Assembly (NCBI RefSeq): GCF_947499845.1
Contig: NZ_CANMPM010000003.1
Span: 248,001 to 312,000, forward strand
DNA length: 64,000 nucleotides
From: an uncultured Pseudokineococcus sp.
GTDB taxonomy: Bacteria; Actinomycetota; Actinomycetes; Actinomycetales; Quadrisphaeraceae
Reading direction: 5' to 3'
The notes under the pieces were generated by a model that was not told where the DNA came from, ran no database searches, and was given only the letters and a program-made list of their open reading frames with translations. The position numbers and the translations under genes were made by a program. Positions within the stretch are counted from its first letter, which is position 1. Each line of letters opens with the position of its first letter. Below, piece by piece: positions 57,158 through 64,000 of this stretch.

Positions 57158-58756
57158 GTGGTCTCGCAGCAGCTCCGCCCCGCCCCGCAGGAGAGCCCGG
57201 CGTCGCACGCCGCGCCCCGCGGCTCCCGCTCGGTCCCCGTCCTCCTGCTCAAGGTCCTCGTGCTCGCGGTGGTCATCAGCACCGTGGTGGCGCTGACGCC
57301 GGCGCTCGTCGCCGCGGAGCGGTGGGGCTTCCTCGTCTTCTTCTGGGTGCTCGTGCTGCTCGTCGTCGCCGTCTACGCGACCCGGCGCGCGATCCCGCTC
57401 AAGTACCTGCTGCCCGGGGCGGTGCTGCTCTTCAGCTTCGTCGTCTACCCGGTCATCTCGACCTTCCAGGTGTCGCTGACCAACCTCGGCGACGGCACGC
57501 GGGCCACCCGCGAGGAGGCGACGGCGCAGATCCTCGGGGCGTCCGTCGTCCAGGCGCCCGACGCGCCGCGCTACAACCTCAGCGTCGCCACGACCGGGTC
57601 GCCGTCGGCCGGGCCCTACGCCTTCCTCCTCGTCGACCCGGCGACGGGCGAGGCCTCCGTCGGCACGGACGAGGGGCTCGAGCCGCTGCCCGACGCGACC
57701 GTCACCGACGGCTTCGTCACCGCGGCCGACGGCTACGAGCTCCTGACGCCGGTGCAGGTCAACGACGCGAGCGCCCAGCTGGCCGACCTCACGGTGCCCG
57801 TCGACGGCGGGGCCATCCGCCAGCTGGGCATCCGGCAGGCCTTCCTCGGCTCCACGCCCCTCGTCTACGACGAGGACGCCGAGACGATCACGAACACCGA
57901 CACGGGCGCCGTCTACGCGCCGACGCTGCAGGGCGACCGCGAGTACTACGTCAGCGCCGACGGCCAGCGCCTCTCGGACCAGTCCTGGGCCGCCGACGTC
58001 GGCCTCGCCAACTACGTGCGGGCCTTCACGGACGCGCGGATCCTCTCGGACTTCCTCGGCACCTTCGGCTGGACCCTCGTCTTCGCCACGCTCTCGGTGG
58101 CGACCACCTTCGCGCTCGGGACCGTGCTCGCCATCGTCCTCAACGACCGCCGCGTCCGGGGCCAGAAGGTGTACCGCTCGGTGCTGCTGCTGCCCTACGC
58201 CATCCCGAGCTTCATCTCGCTGCTGCTGTGGTCGGGCTTCTGGAACACCGACTTCGGGCTCATCAACGACCTCACCGGCCTGAGCGTCAACTGGTTCGGC
58301 GGCGAGACGACGGCGAAGGTCGCCGTCATCCTCACGAACCTCTGGCTCGGGTTCCCCTACATGTTCCTCGTCGTCACCGGAGCGCTGCAGGCGATCCCCG
58401 AGGACCTCAAGGAGGCGGCGGGCCTCGACGGCGCGGGCGGCTTCACGGGCTTCCGCACCATCACCTTCCCCCTGCTGCTCATCCCCACGGCGCCGCTGCT
58501 CGTGGCCTCCTTCGCCTTCAACTTCAACAACTTCAACACGATCTTCCTGCTCACCGGCGGCGGGCCCTTCACGCCGGACAACCCGACCGCCGGCGGCACG
58601 GACCTGCTCATCAGCTACACGATCCGCCTCGCCTTCGGCGCCAGCGGGGCGCAGTTCGGCTTCGCCTCCGCCATCGCGGTGCTGCTCTTCATCCTCACCG
58701 GCGTCGTCGCCGCCCTGCAGTTCCGCCTGACCCGCCGCCTCGAGGACGTGATCTGA
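57158..58756 (+). CDS. malF: Maltose ABC transporter permease MalF
   Basis: A 532-residue inner-membrane permease. Three N-terminal helices precede a large extracytoplasmic loop (about 110-270), the P2-like insertion that marks MalF, and then the permease core with five helices. The EAA loop that contacts the ATPase is EDLKEAAGLDGAGGFTGFRTITFPLL (about 411-436). AGGAGG lies 4 nt before GTG 57158. It is followed at once by malG. No ATPase gene is nearby; a shared MsiK-type ATPase is the usual actinobacterial solution. Confidence 0.94.
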   Translation: MVSQQLRPAPQESPASHAAPRGSRSVPVLLLKVLVLAVVISTVVALTPALVAAERWGFLVFFWVLVLLVVAVYATRRAIPLKYLLPGAVLLFSFVVYPVISTFQVSLTNLGDGTRATREEATAQILGASVVQAPDAPRYNLSVATTGSPSAGPYAFLLVDPATGEASVGTDEGLEPLPDATVTDGFVTAADGYELLTPVQVNDASAQLADLTVPVDGGAIRQLGIRQAFLGSTPLVYDEDAETITNTDTGAVYAPTLQGDREYYVSADGQRLSDQSWAADVGLANYVRAFTDARILSDFLGTFGWTLVFATLSVATTFALGTVLAIVLNDRRVRGQKVYRSVLLLPYAIPSFISLLLWSGFWNTDFGLINDLTGLSVNWFGGETTAKVAVILTNLWLGFPYMFLVVTGALQAIPEDLKEAAGLDGAGGFTGFRTITFPLLLIPTAPLLVASFAFNFNNFNTIFLLTGGGPFTPDNPTAGGTDLLISYTIRLAFGASGAQFGFASAIAVLLFILTGVVAALQFRLTRRLEDVI

Positions 58757-58757
58757 C

Positions 58758-59720
58758 ATGACCAGCCAGGAGCTGCGCGCGGGCACCCCGACCGCCCCCG
58801 GCCACCTCGCCGCGCCCGGTGGCGACGGCCCGCCCGCGCCGTCCGCCCCGCCGACCGCCTACCGGATGAGCCGGGGGCGCTGGTGGCGCGAGGTGGGCTG
58901 GCGGCACGTCGTCGGCCTCGCCGCCGTCGCCTTCGCCGTCTTCCCCGTGCTCTACATCGTCTCGGCGGCCTTCAACCCGCTGGGCAGCGTCGTCTCGACC
59001 GACCTCGTCCCGCGCCAGCTGAGCCTCGTGAACTTCCAGGCGCTCTTCACCGACCCCTCGCGCCCCTTCGGCCGGTGGATGCTCAACACGCTCGTCGTGT
59101 GCACCTCGGTGACGCTCATCCAGGTCACCTGCAGCGCCTTCGCCGCCTACGCCTTCAGCCGCTTCCGGTTCCGCGGGCGGCGCGGGGGCCTGCTGGCCCT
59201 CCTGCTCATCCAGATGTTCCCGCAGATCCTCGCCACCATCGCGCTGTTCCTGCTCTTCACCGACCTCGGCGAGGTCATCCCGGCCATCGGCCTCAACACG
59301 CTGGCCGGCTACGTCCTCGTCATGTGCGGCAACGCCTTCGCGCAGGTGTGGCTCATCAAGGGCTTCTTCGACTCGATCCCGGCCTCCCTCGACGAGGCCG
59401 CGACGGTCGACGGCGCCGGGCACGCGACGATCTTCTTCCGGATCCTCCTGCCGCTGCTCGTGCCGATCCTCGCCGTCACGAGCCTGCTCGCCTTCGTCGG
59501 CGTCATCAGCGAGTTCCTCATCGCCTCGATCTTCCTGCGCGAGGCGGGCGTGCGGACCGTCGCCGTCGGCCTGTGGTCCGTCATCGAGAACGACCGCTCG
59601 AACAACCTGGGGCTCTTCGCGGCCGGTGCGCTGCTCACGGCGATCCCCGTCGTCCTGCTCTTCCAGTACCTCCAGCGCTTCATCGTCGGCGGCATCACCG
59701 CGGGCGGGGTGAAGGGGTGA
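58758..59720 (+). CDS. malG: Maltose ABC transporter permease MalG
   Basis: A 320-residue permease with six membrane helices. After a disordered Pro/Ala-rich N-terminus come HVVGLAAVAFAVFPVLYIVSAAFNP, TCSAFAAYAFSRFRFRGRR and the EAA loop ASLDEAATVDGAGHATIFFRILLPLL. The C-terminal segment IVGGITAGGVKG is typical of MalG. ATG 58758 is 1 nt after the malF stop, and the stop overlaps the downstream amylase gene by GTGA. Confidence 0.94.
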   Translation: MTSQELRAGTPTAPGHLAAPGGDGPPAPSAPPTAYRMSRGRWWREVGWRHVVGLAAVAFAVFPVLYIVSAAFNPLGSVVSTDLVPRQLSLVNFQALFTDPSRPFGRWMLNTLVVCTSVTLIQVTCSAFAAYAFSRFRFRGRRGGLLALLLIQMFPQILATIALFLLFTDLGEVIPAIGLNTLAGYVLVMCGNAFAQVWLIKGFFDSIPASLDEAATVDGAGHATIFFRILLPLLVPILAVTSLLAFVGVISEFLIASIFLREAGVRTVAVGLWSVIENDRSNNLGLFAAGALLTAIPVVLLFQYLQRFIVGGITAGGVKG

Positions 59721-61642
59721 GCCCGGCGCCCCGGGACCACGAGCTCCGCGCGCCCCACCACGACGGCTCCGCCTGGTGCACGGGGACGGCGTCGCCCGCC
59801 CTCGGCGAGCGCGTGCCCGTCCGGGTCCTCGTGCCTGACGCGGCCGACGGCTCGCCGTGGGGCGGCGCTGTGCACGTGCGCCAGCTGCGCGACGGCGAGC
59901 CCGTCCTGCGGGCCGCCGTGCCGGACGGCCGCGGCCCGGGCGGCACGTGGTTCCACGCCGAGGTGGAGGCGCGCAACCCCGTGACCTCCTACCGCTTCCT
60001 CCTCGAGGGGCGCGACGGCGTGGGCCGGCCCGCGCACCGGTGGCTCACCGGCGAGGGCGTGACCTCGCGCGACGTCACGGACGCCGCCGACTTCCGCCTC
60101 CTGGCCTCCGAGGGCCCGGCGGCCTGGGTGGCCGACCAGGTGGCCTACCAGGTCTTCCCCGACCGCTTCGCCCGCTCCGGTGCGGAGCGGGAGACGCCGT
60201 CGTGGGCCGACCGCGCCGCGTGGGACGACCCGGTGGTGCACCGCGGGCCGGGCGTGGGGCGGCAGTGGTTCGGCGGCGACCTCGACGGCGTCGCCGCCCA
60301 CCTCGACCACGTCGCGTCGCTGGGCGCCTCGCTGCTCTACCTGACGCCCTTCTTCGAGGCCCGCTCCAACCACCGCTACGACGCGGTGACCTTCGACCAC
60401 GTGGACCCGGCGCTCGGCGGTGACGCGGCGATGCGCCGGCTCGTCGACGCCGCGCACGCCCGCGGGATGCGGGTCATGGGCGACCTCACGACCAACCACA
60501 CCGGCGTCGAGCACCCCTGGTTCCGCGCCGCCCTCGCCGACGCCACCTCCGAGGAGGCGGACTACTACCGCTTCCTCGACGACGACCCGATCGGTTACGA
60601 GACGTGGCTCGGCGTCGACACCCTGCCGAAGCTCGACCACACGTCGGCGTCCCTGCGCCGGCGGCTGGTCGACGGGCCGGGGTCCGTCGTCGCCGAGCAC
60701 CTGCGGCGCGGGCTCGACGGGTGGCGCATCGACGTCGCCAACATGACCGGGCGCCTCGGCGCCGACGACCTCGCCGTCGAGGTGGCCCGCCTGGCGCGCG
60801 CGACGGCGCAGGCGACGAGCCCGGGCGCGTGGATGCTCGCCGAGCACTGCCACGACGCCTCCTCAGACCTCGTCGGTGACGGCTGGCACGGCGCCATGGA
60901 CTACGCCGGCTTCACCCGGCCGGTGTGGGCGTGGCTCAACGCCGGCTACCCCGGCGGCCCGGGGGAGGAGCACGGCCTGCGCTTCCTCGGCTGGCCCGTG
61001 CCCGTGCCGGTGCAGCCGGGCGGTGACGTCGTCGCGACGATGCGCGCGGTGCACGCGGCGATGCCCTGGCGGTCGTGGGCGGCCTCGACCTCGCACCTCG
61101 ACACCCACGACACGCCGCGCTTCCGAACGGTGGTGGGCGGCGGCCGCAGCGGCCTCGCCGACCTCGCCGGCCGCGGGCGCGACCGGCACGTCGCCGGCCT
61201 CGCGCTGCAGATGACGCTGCCCGGCGTGCCGACCCTCTTCGCCGGCGACGAGGTCGGGTTCACCGGCCTCGACGGCGAGCACGCGCGCACGCCCATGCCG
61301 TGGGACCGCCCCGGGGCGTGGGACGCGCCGACGCTCGACGCCGTGCGCACCTGGGGCCGGCTGCGGCGGGACTCCGTCGCGCTGCGCCGCGGCGGGCTGC
61401 GCTGGGTCGCCGCCCGGGACGACGTCCTCGTCCACCTGCGCGAGCACGCCGAGCAGCGCGTGCTCGTCGCCGTCGCCCGGGCCGACCACGAGCCCGTCCG
61501 GCTGCCGCTGGCGGCGCTCGGGCTCCGGTCGGCGTCCCAGCTCGTGCCGCTCGTCGGCGGCCCGGCCGAGGGCGGCGGCGACGGCACCGTCGTCCTCCCG
61601 GGCCACGGCCCCTCGGCCTCGGCCTGGGTGCTCGAGGGCTGA
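59717..61642 (+). CDS. GH13 alpha-amylase-family enzyme (maltogenic amylase/neopullulanase-like)
   Basis: A 641-residue glycoside hydrolase. An N-terminal beta domain (about 1-130) precedes the catalytic barrel, which starts VADQVAYQVFPDRFARSG, a hallmark of the neopullulanase/cyclomaltodextrinase group. The catalytic nucleophile is Asp339 in GWRIDVANM, the acid/base Glu376 in LAEHCHD and the stabilising Asp465 in DTHDTPR. There is no signal peptide, so it acts on imported maltodextrins in the cytoplasm. GTG 59717 overlaps malG, tying uptake to hydrolysis. Confidence 0.9.
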   Translation: MSPAPRDHELRAPHHDGSAWCTGTASPALGERVPVRVLVPDAADGSPWGGAVHVRQLRDGEPVLRAAVPDGRGPGGTWFHAEVEARNPVTSYRFLLEGRDGVGRPAHRWLTGEGVTSRDVTDAADFRLLASEGPAAWVADQVAYQVFPDRFARSGAERETPSWADRAAWDDPVVHRGPGVGRQWFGGDLDGVAAHLDHVASLGASLLYLTPFFEARSNHRYDAVTFDHVDPALGGDAAMRRLVDAAHARGMRVMGDLTTNHTGVEHPWFRAALADATSEEADYYRFLDDDPIGYETWLGVDTLPKLDHTSASLRRRLVDGPGSVVAEHLRRGLDGWRIDVANMTGRLGADDLAVEVARLARATAQATSPGAWMLAEHCHDASSDLVGDGWHGAMDYAGFTRPVWAWLNAGYPGGPGEEHGLRFLGWPVPVPVQPGGDVVATMRAVHAAMPWRSWAASTSHLDTHDTPRFRTVVGGGRSGLADLAGRGRDRHVAGLALQMTLPGVPTLFAGDEVGFTGLDGEHARTPMPWDRPGAWDAPTLDAVRTWGRLRRDSVALRRGGLRWVAARDDVLVHLREHAEQRVLVAVARADHEPVRLPLAALGLRSASQLVPLVGGPAEGGGDGTVVLPGHGPSASAWVLEG

Positions 61643-61645
61643 CGG

Positions 61646-61686
61646 CCCGACCCACCCCGACCCGACCCACCCCGACCCGACCCGAC
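61646..61686 (+). repeat. Short CCCGAC-type tandem repeat
   Basis: CCCGACCCAC and CCCGAC units alternate for about 41 bp in the 106-bp gap between the two GH13 genes. Probably simple-sequence drift; GGAG before GTG 61749 is the next gene's ribosome site. Confidence 0.6.
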
Positions 61687-61748
61687 ACGGCGTCCCGGGG
61701 GACCGCCGCGGCACCGCACCCGTTCGGAACGACCACCAGGAGACCCCC

Positions 61749-63494
61749 GTGAGCACCACGACCACCCCGGCCCGCCGCGTCCCCGCGAGCGCCCCGGTGA
61801 CCGCGCCCACGCCCGCCGCCCCGCAGGCCCGTGACTGGTGGCGGCGCGCCGTCGTCTACCAGGTGTACCCGCGCAGCTTCGCGGACGCGGACGGCGACGG
61901 CCTGGGCGACCTGCGCGGCATCACCTCCCGCGTGGGCCACCTCGCCGCGCTCGGCGTGGACGCCGTGTGGCTCAGCCCCTTCTACCCCTCGGCGCTCGCC
62001 GACGGCGGCTACGACGTCGACGACCACCGCGCCGTCGACCCGCGCCTGGGCACGCTCGAGGACTTCGACGCGATGGTCCGGGCGCTGCACGCGGCCGGCA
62101 TCCGCGTCGTCGTCGACGTCGTGCCGAACCACACCTCCGATCGGCACGCCTGGTTCCGCGAGGCCCTCGCCTCGCCGCCGGGCTCGCGCGCTCGCGGGCG
62201 CTACGTCTTCCGCGACGGCCGCGGGCCCGACGGCGACGAGCCGCCGAGCTCGTGGCGGTCGATCTTCGGCGGCCCCGCGTGGGAGCGGGTCGTCGAGGCC
62301 GACGGGACGCCGGGGCAGTGGTACCTCCACGTCTTCGCGCCGGAGCAGCCGGACCTCGACTGGTCGGACCCCGAGGTGCGCGAGGACATGCTCGAGACGC
62401 TGCGCTTCTGGGCCGACCGCGGCGTGGACGGCTTCCGCGTGGACGTGGCGCACGGCCTCGTCAAGGACGTCGACGGCCACCTGGACGTCCACGTCGAGAT
62501 CCTCGACACGGGGATCGAGGGCGGCAACCACCCGCTCTGGGACCGCGACGAGGTGCAGGAGGTCTACGCGCAGTGGCGCCGCGACGTCCTCGACGCCTAC
62601 GACCCGCCCCGCTCCGCCGTCGCCGAGGCGTCGGTGCACCCGGACCGCCGGGCGCGCTACGCCGACCCGCTCGGCCTCGGCCAGGCCTTCAACTTCGACC
62701 TCTTCACCTGCGGCTGGGACGCCGCGGAGATGCGCGCGGCCATCGACGGCGGGCTCGCCCAGCTGGCCGGGGGCTCCTCGGCGACGTGGACGCTGTCCAA
62801 CCACGACGCCGTGCGGCACGCCACCCGCTTCGGCGTGCCCCCGCGCGAGGGCGTCGGCTCGCAGGAGGCGGCGAAGGCGTGGGTGACGAGCGACGGCCGC
62901 GACCCGGTCGACCTCGACCTCGGGCTGCGCCGCGCGCGGGCAGCGCTGCTGCTCGAGCTGGCGCTGCCCGGTGCCGTGTACCTGTACCAGGGCGAGGAGC
63001 TGGGGCTCCACGAGGTCGCCGACATCCCCTGGGACGCCGTCGAGGACCCCATCGCCGTGCGCTCCGGCGGCGAGGAGAAGGGGCGCGACGGCTGCCGCGT
63101 CGCGCTGCCGTGGACGCAGGACGGGCCGACCTTCGGCTTCGGCCCCGAGGACGGCGCGCTGCCGGGCATGCGGCAGCCCGCGTGGTTCGGCGCCGTGTCG
63201 GCGGCCGCCCAGGACGGCGTGCCCGGCTCGACGCTCGAGCTCTACCGCGCCGCCCTGCGGCGGCGGCGGGAGCTGACGACGGACGACGACGCCCTCACGT
63301 GGGTGGACGACGCGCCCGGCGTGCTGCACCTCGAGCGGCCGGGCGGCTGGCGGTCGGTCACCAACCTCTCCGAGGTCGACGTGGCCCTGCCGGCGGGCGA
63401 GCTGCTGCTCGCGAGCGACGCGGCGCCCGACGCGTCCGACGTGGCGCAGGGCCGCGGGGTCCTGGCGCCCGGCACCTCGGTGTGGATGCGCTGA
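61749..63494 (+). CDS. GH13 alpha-glucosidase
   Basis: A 581-residue oligo-1,6-/alpha-glucosidase-type GH13 enzyme that releases glucose from the non-reducing ends of maltodextrins. After a disordered 25-residue leader it has WWRRAVVYQVYPRSFADADGDGLGDLRGI, DVVPNHTSDRHAWF, the nucleophile Asp232 in GFRVDVAHGL, acid/base Glu293 in AVAEASVHPD and Asp353 in LSNHDAVRHA. YLYQGEELGL is typical of the group. It lacks a signal peptide and closes the maltodextrin operon; its glucose would go to the ROK kinase. Confidence 0.93.
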   Translation: MSTTTTPARRVPASAPVTAPTPAAPQARDWWRRAVVYQVYPRSFADADGDGLGDLRGITSRVGHLAALGVDAVWLSPFYPSALADGGYDVDDHRAVDPRLGTLEDFDAMVRALHAAGIRVVVDVVPNHTSDRHAWFREALASPPGSRARGRYVFRDGRGPDGDEPPSSWRSIFGGPAWERVVEADGTPGQWYLHVFAPEQPDLDWSDPEVREDMLETLRFWADRGVDGFRVDVAHGLVKDVDGHLDVHVEILDTGIEGGNHPLWDRDEVQEVYAQWRRDVLDAYDPPRSAVAEASVHPDRRARYADPLGLGQAFNFDLFTCGWDAAEMRAAIDGGLAQLAGGSSATWTLSNHDAVRHATRFGVPPREGVGSQEAAKAWVTSDGRDPVDLDLGLRRARAALLLELALPGAVYLYQGEELGLHEVADIPWDAVEDPIAVRSGGEEKGRDGCRVALPWTQDGPTFGFGPEDGALPGMRQPAWFGAVSAAAQDGVPGSTLELYRAALRRRRELTTDDDALTWVDDAPGVLHLERPGGWRSVTNLSEVDVALPAGELLLASDAAPDASDVAQGRGVLAPGTSVWMR

Positions 63495-63536
63495 CGGGCC
63501 CGGCGCCCGCCCCCGCCGCGGGCTGCGCGCCGGCCC

Positions 63537-63920
63537 TCAGGCGCCGACGCGGTCGTCGCGGGTGGTGAGGACGGCCACCTGCTCGGCGACCCGGGCGGCG
63601 GGCGGCGGGGGCGGCGGCCCGGGCCGGACGTCGACCTCCTCCCCGGTCGAGGACGCGGCGACGCCCGCGCCGGCGGCTGCGGTGGCGGCCGCGCTCGTCC
63701 CCGCGACGTCCGTCCGTGGCGACGGTGCGGCGGCGGCCGCCCCGGCGCCGCCCAGCAGGCCGACGAGGAGGGCGCCCGTGACCGCCAGCACCGTCGCGGC
63801 GCGAGGACGTCGGCGGGAGCGCCGCCCAGCGACGTGAGGCGCGGGGGCCGGCGTGCTCGTGTGCGCGTCGGGTGCGTCGTCCGCGACCCGGGGGGCGGGG
63901 TCGGGCGTGGTCCGGCTCAT
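63537..63920 (-). CDS. Single-pass membrane or secreted protein, unknown function
   Basis: A 127-residue protein with a Pro/Arg-rich cytoplasmic start, one hydrophobic segment (AATVLAVTGALLVGLLGGAGAAAAA) that may be an anchor or signal peptide, and an Ala/Thr-rich tail with a run of prolines (PGPPPPPPAA) ending in AVLTTRDDRVGA. It faces the alpha-glucosidase gene. No family is recognised. The remaining 80 bases to the window end show no gene. Confidence 0.5.
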   Translation of the reverse strand: MSRTTPDPAPRVADDAPDAHTSTPAPAPHVAGRRSRRRPRAATVLAVTGALLVGLLGGAGAAAAAPSPRTDVAGTSAAATAAAGAGVAASSTGEEVDVRPGPPPPPPAARVAEQVAVLTTRDDRVGA

Positions 63921-64000
63921 GGTGCTCGTCCTGTCGTCGCTGGTGCGGGCGGAGGCCCGGCGGGGCGAGCGCCCCGGCAGGAGGACCGTCGGCGCGACCG

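Noticed and set aside
61646-61686. CCCGAC run between the GH13 genes as a third 41-bp repeat element
   Set aside because: It spans about 41 bp only by chance; its internal unit is 6-10 bp and it resembles neither family A nor family B.
1-64000. Insertion sequences, integrases, prophage genes, tRNA or rRNA genes
   Set aside because: I found no transposase or integrase motifs, no tRNA cloverleaf with a GGTTCGA-type arm and no rRNA-like stretch; base composition is uniformly high-GC apart from the mal operator patch.

Overview
The window is very GC-rich, uses GTG starts freely, packs genes with GTGA/ATGA overlaps, and has many apparently leaderless genes with a NANNNT hexamer 6-8 nt before the start codon. 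With a complete Gram-positive-type flagellar export/motor cluster, csrA, a CopD-CtaG fusion, stand-alone LigD polymerase domain, ROK/LacI sugar control and WXG-like proteins, this points to a motile actinobacterium, plausibly of the Kineosporiales (Kineococcus/Quadrisphaera-like). That placement is inference from gene content, not a database match.

Region 1 (1-24150) is a flagellar/chemotaxis island: fliI-fliJ-(NlpC/P60+SLT hydrolase)-fliK-flgD-flgE | flbD-motA-motB-fliL | fliM-fliN | fliO-fliP-fliQ-fliR-flhB | MCP | glycosyltransferase-gtrA | flhA-(FlhF-like pseudo-GTPase)-(small membrane protein)-csrA. Five transcription units are each preceded by the same TCAA/G-N15-16-GCCGA(T/G) motif, resembling the FliA/WhiG (sigma-28) promoter, and several end in perfect GC hairpins. 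Oddities: FliM lacks the usual N-terminal CheY-binding peptide while FliN is long; the FlhF-position protein has lost its P-loop; the peptidoglycan hydrolase has no signal peptide.

Region 2 (24371-32058) holds unlinked genes: a zinc alcohol dehydrogenase, a MOSC protein, small unknowns, a WXG-like/alpha-beta hydrolase pair, galE and hisC. Region 3 (32270-36788) is a 2-oxoacid dehydrogenase operon (E1 alpha, E1 beta, E2) with an overlapping nitrilase-family amidase. Region 4 (36789-48871) holds CopD-CtaG, an S9 peptidase, two small genes, a thioredoxin/NHL protein, a D-cysteine desulfhydrase-like enzyme, a siderophore-binding lipoprotein with a candidate iron box, an SDR and a LigD polymerase domain. 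Region 5 (49158-53315) is one giant secreted nuclease/5'-nucleotidase. Region 6 (53391-63494) is a maltodextrin system: ROK kinase, LacI repressor, malE-malF-malG and two GH13 enzymes, without a local ATPase.

The least explained signal is a set of intergenic tandem arrays with an identical 41-bp period. Family A (22-bp near-palindromic core plus 19-bp spacer) occurs five times between fliN and fliO and three times before copD-ctaG. Family B, with another core but the same period and a similar spacer, follows copD-ctaG.
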